Source: Candidatus Bathyarchaeota archaeon (GTDB taxonomy: Archaea > Thermoproteota > Bathyarchaeia > Bathyarchaeales > UBA233). Taken from it: DNA of 5,025 bases. The DNA lies in NCBI GenBank assembly GCA_007050895.1, contig SMYP01000042.1, forward strand, positions 1-5,025, given 5' to 3'. This document shows, in pieces, positions 1-5,025 of the stretch. The position numbers and the translations under genes are program-made. Numbering within the stretch: position 1 is the first letter of the stretch; every line of letters starts with the position of its first letter. The notes below the pieces were generated by a model. That model had not been told where the DNA came from. It was given only the letters and a program-made list of their open reading frames with translations, and searched no databases.

Positions 1-1133
1 TTGTCAGTGTTTTCCCACATGAAGTCTGGGTCTTCTCTTCCGAAATGCCCAAACACGGCTGATTTTCTGTATATTGGCCTAAGCAGGCGAAGTTTCTCTA
101 TGATTGCTTTAGGTCTCATGTCAAAATGTTTATGTACTAATGCCAAAATTTCTTCGTCGGATATTTTTCCCGTGCCAAACGTATTTACAAACACGGAAAC
201 GGGTTGTGCTACGCCGATGGCGTATGATAATTGCACTTCGCATTGCTCCGCTAATCCTGCGGCGACAATGTTTTTGGCGATGTATCTTGCCATGTAATTG
301 GCTGACCTGTCAACTTTTGAGGGATCTTTTCCACTGAAGCATCCGCCGCCGTGGCTTCCAAAGCCTCCGTAGGTGTCAACTATGATTTTTCGTCCTGTTA
401 ATCCTGAGTCTGCTAAGGTTCCTCCAATCACAAACCTTCCCGTTCCATTAATGATGTATTTTGTTTCTGCATCTAGTTTGTCAGCGGGGATGACGTTCTT
501 GATTACTTGGTTGATTATGTCTTCTCGTAGTTTGTTGTTGTCCACTTCTTCAGTGTGTTGAGCAGCGATTACGACGGTGGTTACTCTTGCTGGTTTTCCA
601 TCGCAGTACTCCACTGTTACTTGAGATTTGCAGTCTGGTCTCAAATACGGCAAGATTCCCTGTTTCCTGCAGTCAGCCAGTCTTTTAACAAGCTTATGCG
701 AAAGCATTATCGGCAGAGGCATAAGCTCCTCAGTTTCATTTGTAGCGTAGCCAAACATCATTCCCTGGTCTCCAGCACCCTGTTCATGGTCATCCGTTTC
801 GTTTACACCCATCGCGATGTCCGGTGACTGCTCCTCAATGGAGACTAGAATGCCACAAGTTTCCCAATCTAAACCATCTTTTGCGTTGTCAAACCCGATT
901 TCCTTTAGTGTTTTCCGAACAATTTTAGGTATTGCAACGTAGCAAGAGGTGGTGATTTGCCCAGTGACCACAATGTTTCCCTGCATAACTAACGTTTCAC
1001 AGTCGACTCTCGCCTTAGGATCTTTAGCTAAGATAGCGTCTACAACGCTGTCTGACACTTGGTCTGCAACTTTGTCTGGATGCCCCTCACCCACAGATTC
1101 TGAAGTGAACAAGTATTTTCCAGTTTTTCTCAT
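1..1133 (-). CDS. metK: S-adenosylmethionine synthetase, bacterial-type MetK (3' end cut by window edge)
   Basis: Makes S-adenosylmethionine from methionine and ATP, releasing phosphate and pyrophosphate; a cytosolic enzyme supplying the cell's methyl donor. The reading frame is open without interruption for 377 codons from ATG at 1133 to the window edge. Hallmarks of the bacterial/eukaryotic family are visible in order: GEGHPDK at residues 15-21 (ATP and methionine binding), GAGDQG at 119-124, TGRFVIGG at 231-238, [11 protein letters not shown] at 247-257, and the glycine-rich phosphate loop [10 protein letters not shown] at 261-270, followed by DPSKVDRSA and, near the end, GHFGRE. Against the familiar E. 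coli enzyme (384 residues) only a few C-terminal residues should be missing. Residue 265 is Cys where Ala is usual. Most archaea use a divergent MAT that lacks this layout, so the type is notable if the host is archaeal. It is divergent from ridA and has no strong Shine-Dalgarno site. The identification is very secure. Confidence 0.97.
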   Translation of the reverse strand, partial: MRKTGKYLFTSESVGEGHPDKVADQVSDSVVDAILAKDPKARVDCETLVMQGNIVVTGQITTSCYVAIPKIVRKTLKEIGFDNAKDGLDWETCGILVSIEEQSPDIAMGVNETDDHEQGAGDQGMMFGYATNETEELMPLPIMLSHKLVKRLADCRKQGILPYLRPDCKSQVTVEYCDGKPARVTTVVIAAQHTEEVDNNKLREDIINQVIKNVIPADKLDAETKYIINGTGRFVIGGTLADSGLTGRKIIVDTYGGFGSHGGGCFSGKDPSKVDRSANYMARYIAKNIVAAGLAEQCEVQLSYAIGVAQPVSVFVNTFGTGKISDEEILALVHKHFDMRPKAIIEKLRLLRPIYRKSAVFGHFGREDPDFMWENTD

Positions 1134-1162
1134 AGGAACCGCCAATTGAAATTACAATGAAG

Positions 1163-1174
1163 GTTTAATAAATT
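1163..1174 (-). promoter_or_regulatory. Probable archaeal TATA box for metK
   Basis: Read on the minus strand, this is AATTTATTAAAC, an AT-rich box centred about 35 bases upstream of the metK ATG at 1133. With the usual archaeal spacing of roughly 26 bases from box to start site, transcription would begin near 1142, giving a leader of about 9 bases. That fits the lack of a clear Shine-Dalgarno sequence before metK. The call rests on composition and position only. Confidence 0.45.
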
Positions 1175-1219
1175 CACTTTTCTTAAAAGGCTTTCTAAAA
1201 CACTAATCCGAAATGTACA

Positions 1220-1234
1220 AGCTATCCGGTAGCT
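1220..1234. promoter_or_regulatory. Inverted repeat AGCTA-N5-TAGCT in the metK/ridA divergent region
   Basis: Perfect 5-base arms (AGCTA at 1220-1224, TAGCT at 1230-1234) flank a TCCGG centre, roughly midway between the two divergent start codons. The site lies upstream of the probable TATA boxes of both genes, where an activator or repressor could act on either. The arms are short, so chance is a real alternative, and no regulator can be named. Confidence 0.2.
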
Positions 1235-1252
1235 ATTTGTTTTTGCAAAACC

Positions 1253-1262
1253 CATTTTAATG
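1253..1262 (+). promoter_or_regulatory. Possible TATA box for ridA
   Basis: CATTTTAATG lies about 37 bases upstream of the ridA ATG and follows a short A/C-rich run (GCAAAACCC) where a BRE element would sit. A start site about 26 bases downstream, near 1284, would leave a very short leader beginning inside the AGAGGA motif. The match to the archaeal TATA consensus is only fair. Confidence 0.3.
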
Positions 1263-1282
1263 CTAAGCACTGAAGAAGCTCC

Positions 1283-1288
1283 AGAGGA
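1283..1288 (+). promoter_or_regulatory. Ribosome binding site of ridA
   Basis: AGAGGA ends 6 bases before the ATG at 1295, a good Shine-Dalgarno match at normal spacing. It supports this ATG as the start. It is among the clearest ribosome binding sites in the window; most neighbouring genes lack one. Confidence 0.5.
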
Positions 1289-1294
1289 TAATCA

Positions 1295-1672
1295 ATGAAA
1301 AAGGTTATACACACTGAAGCTGCGCCTGAACCTGTAGGTCCGTACAGCCAAGCCCTGCAAGTGGGTAAGTTTCTGTTTGTTTCAGGTCAAGTAGCAATAG
1401 ACCCAAAAGAAGGCAGAATTGTTGCAAGTGGCATCAGAGAACAAACCAACAGGGTCATGAAGAACATCAAGGAGATACTGCATGCTGCAGGTTACAGTTT
1501 AGCCGATGTGGCTCAATCCAACGTGTACCTGTCGTCAATGAACCTGTTCAGTGAGTTCAATGACGAATACGGGAAATACTTTGACAAGGTTTTTCCTGCC
1601 CGTGCCACAGTTGGAATAGAACTGATGGCTGGAGCACTCGTAGAAATCTCTGTTGTTGCCTACAAAGAGTGA
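1295..1672 (+). CDS. ridA: RidA family reactive enamine/imine deaminase
   Basis: A 125-residue protein of the YjgF/YER057c/UK114 (Rid) family. Members form trimers and hydrolyse reactive enamines and imines, such as 2-aminoacrylate released by PLP-dependent dehydratases, to 2-oxoacids and ammonia, protecting PLP enzymes in the cytosol. Length is typical. Visible family features are GPYSQA at residues 15-20, VSGQ at 29-32, QTxxVxxNI at 50-58, PAR at 101-103 with the substrate-binding Arg103, and Glu117 in VEISVVA near the C-terminus. Arg plus Glu matches the deaminase-competent RidA subfamily. The Cys often found two residues after the Arg is Thr105 here, which occurs in the family and is not thought essential. 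The ATG has an AGAGGA site 6 bases upstream. No PLP enzyme is adjacent, so the context does not identify its substrate source. The neighbour metK is divergent, and the next gene on this strand begins 84 bases downstream. Confidence 0.95.
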   Translation: MKKVIHTEAAPEPVGPYSQALQVGKFLFVSGQVAIDPKEGRIVASGIREQTNRVMKNIKEILHAAGYSLADVAQSNVYLSSMNLFSEFNDEYGKYFDKVFPARATVGIELMAGALVEISVVAYKE

Positions 1673-1706
1673 CAACAAACGGCAACGAGCCTAGCTTCGG
1701 TTTCAG

Positions 1707-1715
1707 CCTTTTTCT
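1707..1715 (+). terminator. Possible T-rich terminator after ridA
   Basis: A run containing TTTTT at 1709-1713 lies about 35 bases past the ridA stop and before the AT-rich upstream region of the next gene. Archaeal intrinsic termination can rely on T-rich tracts without a stable hairpin. I see no strong stem here, so the call is weak. Confidence 0.25.
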
Positions 1716-1718
1716 AAG

Positions 1719-1734
1719 TAATAAATTATAATAA
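1719..1734 (+). promoter_or_regulatory. Probable TATA-type promoter for the winged-helix gene
   Basis: A long A/T stretch (TAATAAATTATAATAA) is centred about 30 bases before the GTG at 1757. Standard spacing puts the start of transcription near 1753, so the message would be almost leaderless. This fits the absence of a Shine-Dalgarno site. A second AT box, TTTAAATA at 1743-1750, is too close to serve the GTG start and would place transcription near the in-frame ATG at 1769. Confidence 0.4.
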
Positions 1735-1756
1735 TTAGCCATTTTAAATAGAGTGT

Positions 1757-2407
1757 GTGGCGCTTGTTATGACTTCTTCCTTTAAAAGTCTAATTGAAAG
1801 CCTCGCGAGTTCAAAGGGTCCGGGACCATCCACAACGTTTTCGATGTTTCATATATTTTGTGCTTTGGAGCTTATGGCAAAGAAGCCAATCGGACGTAAT
1901 AAATTGGCTGAAAAACTGGACGTTGGAGAAGGCGCCATTCGCACGATAATTAACCATCTAAAGGATTCTGGTTTAATAGTAACCTCAAAGGGTGGTTGTA
2001 TTCTCACAGACAAGGGCGCGAAAGTCTGGAAAACCTTTGAGTCTTTTTTCCCAAAACGAGTTGAAATTGGGAAAACGGCTTTGACAACTTCGGATTATAG
2101 TTATGCCTTTCTAGTTAAGAATAAGGGGGATAAGGTTAAATCTGGCATAGACCAGCGCGACGCTGCAATAATGGGTGGAGCGAGGCGTGCTGTTGTTATA
2201 GTTTTCAAGAATGGCTGTCTTATGATAGAGTCGATAAGTAATAGTCTAGAGAAAGATTTCCCAGGAGCTGCAAATGTAATTCTTAAAGACCTAGAGCCTG
2301 AAGATAACGATGTAATCATAATCGCAGGCGCAGACAAACCCCTGAAAGCTAAGCGTGGCGCTTTCGCTGCAAGCTGGGTTCTTGTCAGCAATGACGACAA
2401 ACCTTAG
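1757..2407 (+). CDS. Winged-helix DNA-binding protein, DUF4443-like
   Basis: A 216-residue protein of two parts. Residues about 27-90 form a winged helix-turn-helix: a helix with FHIFCALELM, then IGRNKLAEKL and GEGAIRTIINHL as the likely turn and recognition helices, and the wing ending in LTDKGAKVW. It is preceded by GPGP at 21-24, which I associate with archaeal DUF4443 proteins. Residues about 105-210 form a separate alpha/beta domain with GIDQRDAAI at 130-138, hydrophobic strands (AVVIVF, DVIIIAGAD) and a closing AASWVLV strand. A role as a ligand-responsive transcription factor is inferred; no ligand or target is known to me. The start is GTG at 1757 or, equally possible, ATG at 1769, since neither has a Shine-Dalgarno site. 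It follows ridA by 84 bases with its own promoter-like sequence, so co-transcription is uncertain, and it converges on the GPN GTPase gene with a 22-base gap. The wHTH is well supported; the family name comes from memory of its motifs. Confidence 0.8.
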   Translation: MALVMTSSFKSLIESLASSKGPGPSTTFSMFHIFCALELMAKKPIGRNKLAEKLDVGEGAIRTIINHLKDSGLIVTSKGGCILTDKGAKVWKTFESFFPKRVEIGKTALTTSDYSYAFLVKNKGDKVKSGIDQRDAAIMGGARRAVVIVFKNGCLMIESISNSLEKDFPGAANVILKDLEPEDNDVIIIAGADKPLKAKRGAFAASWVLVSNDDKP

Positions 2408-2429
2408 CATGTTTTACGTAAGTATGCGT

Positions 2430-3191
2430 TTAGTATGTGTATTTATTTCCTCCGGTTAGAAGTCGCTCCAAAGTTGTGTTAAAGTTTGTTAGTCCCAGGT
2501 TTGTTTTAGCTGAAACTGGGATCAACAGGGATCTTATTCCGAGCTCATTGATTGCGCGCATCATGTTCCGGCTGAAAAGGCGTTTTGTGCCTTGCAGTTT
2601 CTCCTCGATTGAGTCTTCCAGAGCTCTCGGGCTAGCTGCCCAGTCTGTGATTGTTTTAACTTGGCTTTCTGGAAGCAAATCACATTTTGAAAGCAGGTGA
2701 ATTTGCGGTTGGAAGAACCGATTGTAGACGGCTGCTGAGAGAAACATGTTGGAAACGTAGTTAAGCGGGTTGATGGAAAAAACTGCGTCAAACATGTAGA
2801 CTATGGCTTTTGGTTCTTTTGTGAGCTCGTTCACTATGTAAGGTCCGCTGGCTCTGAAAGCGAACAGCTCCATTTGTCCAGGGGTATCCACCAAAACGAC
2901 ATCTGCATTTGCGGCTTCAACATCTTCAGTTAGGTTATCTATCTCGTCTGCTATGAGATCAGCAGCCAAGATTAGGGCTCCATTTGGTCCCAAACTGTAC
3001 TTTTCCATTAAATTGCCTACGTCTACGTAGTTTCGCACATCAACGTCAGGCGAATAAGGCAACTTTAATACTCCGGGGTCCAGGTTAACGACGGCTACGT
3101 CTTGTTTTGACATTTTTAACCATTCGCTTAAGGCTGCTGTAAACAGGGACTTACCTGAGCCTGCTGTTCCAATTATAAACGCGAGAGGCAT
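2430..3191 (-). CDS. GPN-loop GTPase (archaeal PAB0955 / eukaryotic GPN family)
   Basis: A 253-residue homodimeric-type GTPase of the SIMIBI class. The motifs are complete: P-loop GTAGSGKS at residues 8-15, NLDPG at 36-40, the family-defining Gly-Pro-Asn loop in LGPNGAL at 67-73, the G3 motif DTPGQME at 102-108, a G4 motif SKCDLL at 168-173 and the G5-like SAK at 227-229. The length fits archaeal members such as Pyrococcus abyssi PAB0955. Eukaryotic relatives (Gpn1-3) assist assembly and nuclear import of RNA polymerase II; the archaeal role is less certain, with assembly of a large complex the usual proposal. G4 has Ser where classical GTPases have Asn, a variation also seen in other GPN proteins. 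ATG at 3191 is chosen because the P-loop follows at the normal distance and a GGGAG motif lies 8 bases upstream. It stands alone on this strand, converging with the winged-helix gene. Confidence 0.96.
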   Translation of the reverse strand: MPLAFIIGTAGSGKSLFTAALSEWLKMSKQDVAVVNLDPGVLKLPYSPDVDVRNYVDVGNLMEKYSLGPNGALILAADLIADEIDNLTEDVEAANADVVLVDTPGQMELFAFRASGPYIVNELTKEPKAIVYMFDAVFSINPLNYVSNMFLSAAVYNRFFQPQIHLLSKCDLLPESQVKTITDWAASPRALEDSIEEKLQGTKRLFSRNMMRAINELGIRSLLIPVSAKTNLGLTNFNTTLERLLTGGNKYTY

Positions 3192-3199
3192 TTTTGTTT

Positions 3200-3204
3200 C
3201 TCCC
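3200..3204 (-). promoter_or_regulatory. Ribosome binding site of the GPN GTPase gene
   Basis: Minus-strand GGGAG sits 8 bases ahead of the ATG at 3191. It is a partial but well-spaced Shine-Dalgarno match that supports this start, which also gives the protein the normal short N-terminus before the P-loop. Confidence 0.4.
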
Positions 3205-3354
3205 TTACGTGCGGTTTGTATTGGTTTGGATGTAATAACTTTTCTGTTCCCAGTAATGCTTTGAAAGGATGAGCGGTCGTTCTATTCTCTGGACAGTTTG
3301 TTCTAACTCTTGGAATTATTTCACAGCCAATCGATTCTAAACGTGAAGTGCAGG

Positions 3355-3368
3355 AAAAAATATTTAAG
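3355..3368 (+). promoter_or_regulatory. TATA-like box at the start of the small membrane protein gene
   Basis: AAAAAATATTTAAG is one of the best TATA-like matches in the window, but it ends only 2 bases before the TTG proposed as start. At standard spacing transcription would begin near 3387-3390, inside the frame. Either the true promoter lies further upstream or translation begins later than drawn. Confidence 0.35.
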
Positions 3369-3370
3369 GC

Positions 3371-3565
3371 TTGACGGATTTGAGCGGAGGAGAACTTGCC
3401 AACGCGTTAGTAAATATTTGTGTAGCTTTGGTAGTGATATTAATGCTTTATGCGTTAGTCACGGTATTTTTTGTAGAGATCAATCCAGCAGCTGTCTTAG
3501 TGGCCATAATTGTCGTCTTCGCTGGGCTCATTTGGTTCAGAAGAGAAGTCAGTTTCAGCAAGTAA
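3371..3565 (+). CDS. Small two-helix membrane protein, unrecognised
   Basis: A 64-residue hydrophobic protein that I do not recognise. It has two likely membrane helices, about residues 11-35 (ending in VTVFFV) and 40-56 (VLVAIIVVFAGLIWF), joined by a short EINPA turn, then a basic-containing tail (RREVSFSK). By the positive-inside rule both ends should face the cytoplasm. An in-frame stop lies at 3365-3367, so the start must be downstream of it; TTG at 3371 or TTG at 3380 keeps both helices, while later TTG or GTG codons (3428, 3434) would destroy the first. No Shine-Dalgarno site precedes 3371, and the AT box is oddly close. The hydrophobic pattern favours this frame over the overlapping 95-residue frame at 3310-3597, which has no such structure. 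The gene is convergent with the transglutaminase-like gene. It could be a chance hydrophobic frame, so confidence is moderate. Confidence 0.5.
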   Translation: MTDLSGGELANALVNICVALVVILMLYALVTVFFVEINPAAVLVAIIVVFAGLIWFRREVSFSK

Positions 3566-3586
3566 CCATTACAACTATGAATCCTC

Positions 3587-3620
3587 AAAGCGTTTGAAAA
3601 TTTATGGGGGGAACCGCTTT
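3587..3620. terminator. Weak inverted repeat between two convergent genes
   Basis: AAAGCG at 3587-3592 pairs with CGCTTT at 3615-3620, and two more pairs are possible after one mismatch. The loop of about 16 bases contains a G run. It lies between the stop of the small membrane protein and the last codon of the convergent transglutaminase-like gene, where a shared terminator would be useful. The stem is short and has no flanking T tract on the plus strand. Confidence 0.2.
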
Positions 3621-4752
3621 ACCAAGGTTGAGATTCGGTTGGTTCTAGGTATTGTCGTTGACCATGTTTTGCGACGAGCATAGCGACGACGCCTATGGCA
3701 GCTGCTATGACAGCTACGCCTATTAGTGTTATTAGTAATAGGGGTAGCACTATAGCGTTCTTGGCCGTGCTCATTGCGCCTGTATACAGTTCGTTGCCGG
3801 ACCAGCCTGCGCGGATGGCGTGTGAGCCTGAAACGTCAGCAGTCCAGACATATTCATAGGATCCATCTTGTTTTGTTGTGACTGCACCTATTACTGTCCA
3901 TTCTGCGCTGTTGAGTTTTGCGTAGAGTGTTATGTTTTCGTTAGGCATTTCAGGAGCAAGTTGACCCGCGAGTATTATTGGCGCGTTTTGGATCGAGATT
4001 ATTGGTGAAACTTCCAGCAATAGGGCGCTTGATTCCATTGATGAGAAGCTTGCTGAGACCTGCCCAGGTGCCATTTGTTCTGCGTTTTCCAGGGTTATTA
4101 TCTCAGCTGATACTTCTTTCAAGTCTGGTGGACACTCGCCGACTCTCCAGCCATCTCTCCAGTTTCCGCCTGTGCACTCTGCGACATAGTATCGTGTGCC
4201 GTCATTTGCAACGTAATATGCGCTGTCTCTGCAGTTTTCTGGGGCGGTGGACAGGTGCACTCCTAAGTTCATGTGGCTTTGATCTTCGTAGTACAGAAGG
4301 ATCACGTCCAAGCCTCCAGCGCTTATTATTGAGGCAGTGATGAAAGCGAAAAGGTCACAGTCGCCTTGTCTGTCTGCCATAGTTTCAACAGGGTATTTTG
4401 CAGGTGTAGTTTCTTCGTAGGTTATTTGGTGGGCGATCATGAGGGCTCCGTTGGTGAAGTCTTCTTGTTTGTCGTAGATTTCCCAGAGTCTATCAGCTAT
4501 TGGTTGCAAGGCGTATGGGGTTACAAAACTTGAAAATTGGCTTGTTGCGGTTATCCTATGGGTTTTTTCTTCGTAATATTCGTGAAGGTTTTGGGGAATT
4601 ACTACGTTGAGCTGGTAGGCTATGTTGCCTTCTGGATTGTTGAGGAGTTGATAGATAAGTGTTTGGTCTTGTGCTTTGCCGAGTGTGATTGTGGAGAATA
4701 GAATTAGTGTTGTGATGAGTAGTGTTGCTGTTGTTCTCAACCTAAATCTCAT
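3619..4752 (-). CDS. Exported, membrane-anchored transglutaminase-like protein with Ig-like domain
   Basis: A 377-residue cell-surface protein. Residues 1-28 are a signal peptide (basic RFRLR, hydrophobic LLITTLILFSTITL, likely cleavage after GKAQ). Residues about 85-225 look like a transglutaminase-like (papain-fold) core: Cys132 within RQGDCDLFAF starts the catalytic helix, His160 in HMNLGV follows on a strand, and YYVAECTGG at 188-196 occupies the place of the third catalytic residue, with Glu192 where Asp is usual. Cys174, Cys193 and Cys207 could form disulfides outside the cell. Residues about 253-330 resemble an Ig-like beta-sandwich (NITLYAKL, WTVIGAV, GSYEYVW, GSHAIRAGWSG). A membrane helix at 333-361 and a short KHGQRQ-type cytoplasmic tail end the protein. 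The domain could be a protease, cross-linking enzyme or non-catalytic binder; the substrate is unknown. ATG at 4752 is placed directly before the signal peptide. The gene lies downstream of the CinA-like gene on the same strand with a 57-base spacer. Confidence 0.85.
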   Translation of the reverse strand: MRFRLRTTATLLITTLILFSTITLGKAQDQTLIYQLLNNPEGNIAYQLNVVIPQNLHEYYEEKTHRITATSQFSSFVTPYALQPIADRLWEIYDKQEDFTNGALMIAHQITYEETTPAKYPVETMADRQGDCDLFAFITASIISAGGLDVILLYYEDQSHMNLGVHLSTAPENCRDSAYYVANDGTRYYVAECTGGNWRDGWRVGECPPDLKEVSAEIITLENAEQMAPGQVSASFSSMESSALLLEVSPIISIQNAPIILAGQLAPEMPNENITLYAKLNSAEWTVIGAVTTKQDGSYEYVWTADVSGSHAIRAGWSGNELYTGAMSTAKNAIVLPLLLITLIGVAVIAAAIGVVAMLVAKHGQRQYLEPTESQPW

Positions 4753-4780
4753 ATTATATCGAATATTAATACTTGCGACA

Positions 4781-4790
4781 CTTTATTAGG
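4781..4790 (-). promoter_or_regulatory. Possible TATA box for the transglutaminase-like gene
   Basis: Minus-strand CCTAATAAAG is centred about 34 bases upstream of the ATG at 4752 and would direct initiation near 4760, leaving a leader of under 10 bases. No Shine-Dalgarno site is seen, consistent with a near-leaderless message. The surrounding spacer (4753-4809) is AT-rich throughout, so the exact box is uncertain. Confidence 0.35.
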
Positions 4791-4809
4791 TGTTATGCTT
4801 ACCCGATTA

Positions 4810-5025
4810 CTACAGAGAATATTTAACCATAATCAACCGAAAACCAACAAGCCTCCCAGCTTCCCTCACCAAAATGGAAAGCTGCGCTACCGCCCTCCGC
4901 AGTTTTCTCTCAACAACTGTATCATCGTCCGCCGTGACAGATAAGTGAACCTCAATATGCGGTCTACTTTCCCTGCCTTTCGGATGAGACTTCACATAAA
5001 CACCCGCATTATCCCGCATCACCAT
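4810..5025 (-). CDS. C-terminal part of an archaeal CinA-like (molybdopterin-binding-fold) protein
   Basis: The last 71 codons of a gene whose start lies beyond the right edge; the ATG at 5025 coincides with the window edge and is probably internal. The visible piece contains VYVKSHPKG at residues 9-17, then RPHIEVHLSVTA at 21-32, followed by a charged amphipathic helix (about 36-57, VVERKLRRAVAQLSILVREA) and a short hydrophobic tail. The VYxKSHPKG...IEVHLS pattern is one I associate with the C-terminal subdomain of archaeal proteins annotated as competence/damage-inducible protein A, which carry an N-terminal MoaB/MogA-like fold. Bacterial CinA is linked to NMN deamidation and ADP-ribose pyrophosphate cleavage, but the archaeal short form lacks the deamidase domain and its role is not established. 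The N-terminal domain that would confirm the family is not visible here. It may be upstream of the transglutaminase-like gene in a loose transcription unit. Confidence 0.65.
   Translation of the reverse strand: MVMRDNAGVYVKSHPKGRESRPHIEVHLSVTADDDTVVERKLRRAVAQLSILVREAGRLVGFRLIMVKYSL

Noticed and set aside
1..297. Open frame of 98 codons on the plus strand, plus several shorter plus-strand frames between 140 and 1149
   Set aside because: They lie wholly antisense to metK, whose protein is recognised along its whole length; their translations show no family features.
2101..2400. Minus-strand open frame of 99 codons
   Set aside because: It is antisense to the C-terminal domain of the winged-helix protein, has low-complexity Ser/Leu/Arg composition, and has no recognisable motif.
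2414..2421. Palindrome TTACGTAA in the 22-base gap between convergent genes
   Set aside because: Eight bases of AT-rich palindrome are expected by chance, and the flanking GCAT/ATGC arms do not share its centre, so it does not form a clean longer stem.
3269..3340. Tiny ATG frame (23 residues) in the gap before the small membrane protein, preceded by GAAAGG
   Set aside because: It is too short to judge, has no conserved feature, and the purine run is too close to the ATG to act as a ribosome binding site. The rest of the 3192-3370 gap shows no convincing small-RNA motifs such as paired C and D boxes.
3310..3597. Plus-strand open frame of 95 codons overlapping the small membrane protein
   Set aside because: It is rich in Cys, Arg, Ser and Gln with no coherent secondary-structure pattern, has a TTG start, and overlaps the more protein-like hydrophobic frame.
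3978..4340. Plus-strand open frame of 120 codons
   Set aside because: It is antisense to the transglutaminase-like core, where the opposite strand carries a catalytic-type Cys and His; its Leu/Arg/Ser-rich composition is typical of a shadow frame.
1..5025. Search for a CRISPR array, tandem repeats, insertion sequence, integrase, toxin-antitoxin pair or phage-defence cassette
   Set aside because: No repeated units, terminal inverted repeats, transposase or nuclease motifs were seen on either strand. The genes appear to be ordinary chromosomal ones, so I do not claim an undescribed system.

Overview
The window looks like a chromosomal stretch from an archaeon, probably of the TACK side (a Bathyarchaeota-like lineage is my best guess, from protein style only). 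The support is a GPN-loop GTPase of the archaeal/eukaryotic family, a winged-helix protein resembling the archaeal DUF4443 family, a CinA-like C-terminus of archaeal type, and short AT-rich TATA-like boxes close to several start codons with few strong Shine-Dalgarno sites. The main contrast is the S-adenosylmethionine synthetase at the left edge, which is of the bacterial/eukaryotic MetK type and not the divergent archaeal MAT.

Layout. Bases 1-1133 (minus) hold nearly all of metK, cut at its 3' end by the window edge. A 161-bp divergent promoter region (1134-1294) separates it from ridA (1295-1672, plus), a reactive enamine/imine deaminase. Downstream on the same strand is a winged-helix DUF4443-like protein (1757-2407), which ends 22 bp from the convergent end of the GPN-loop GTPase gene (2430-3191, minus). 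A 179-bp gap (3192-3370) carries upstream regions facing both ways. A 64-residue two-helix membrane protein with a TTG start (3371-3565, plus) follows. It converges on an exported, membrane-anchored transglutaminase-like protein (3619-4752, minus). After a 57-bp AT-rich spacer comes the C-terminal end of a CinA-like protein (4810-5025, minus), which enters from the right edge.

The genes are mostly single transcription units in alternating orientations, with no shared pathway beyond housekeeping metabolism (SAM synthesis, metabolite damage repair), a probable regulator, an assembly GTPase and a cell-surface protein. I see no tRNA or rRNA, insertion sequence, CRISPR array, integrase or defence cassette, and no stretch over 300 bases without a gene. 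I did not find a convincing undescribed multi-gene system. The points most worth a second look are the bacterial-type MetK in an archaeal setting, the modular surface transglutaminase-like protein, the DUF4443-like regulator and the small membrane protein whose start is uncertain.
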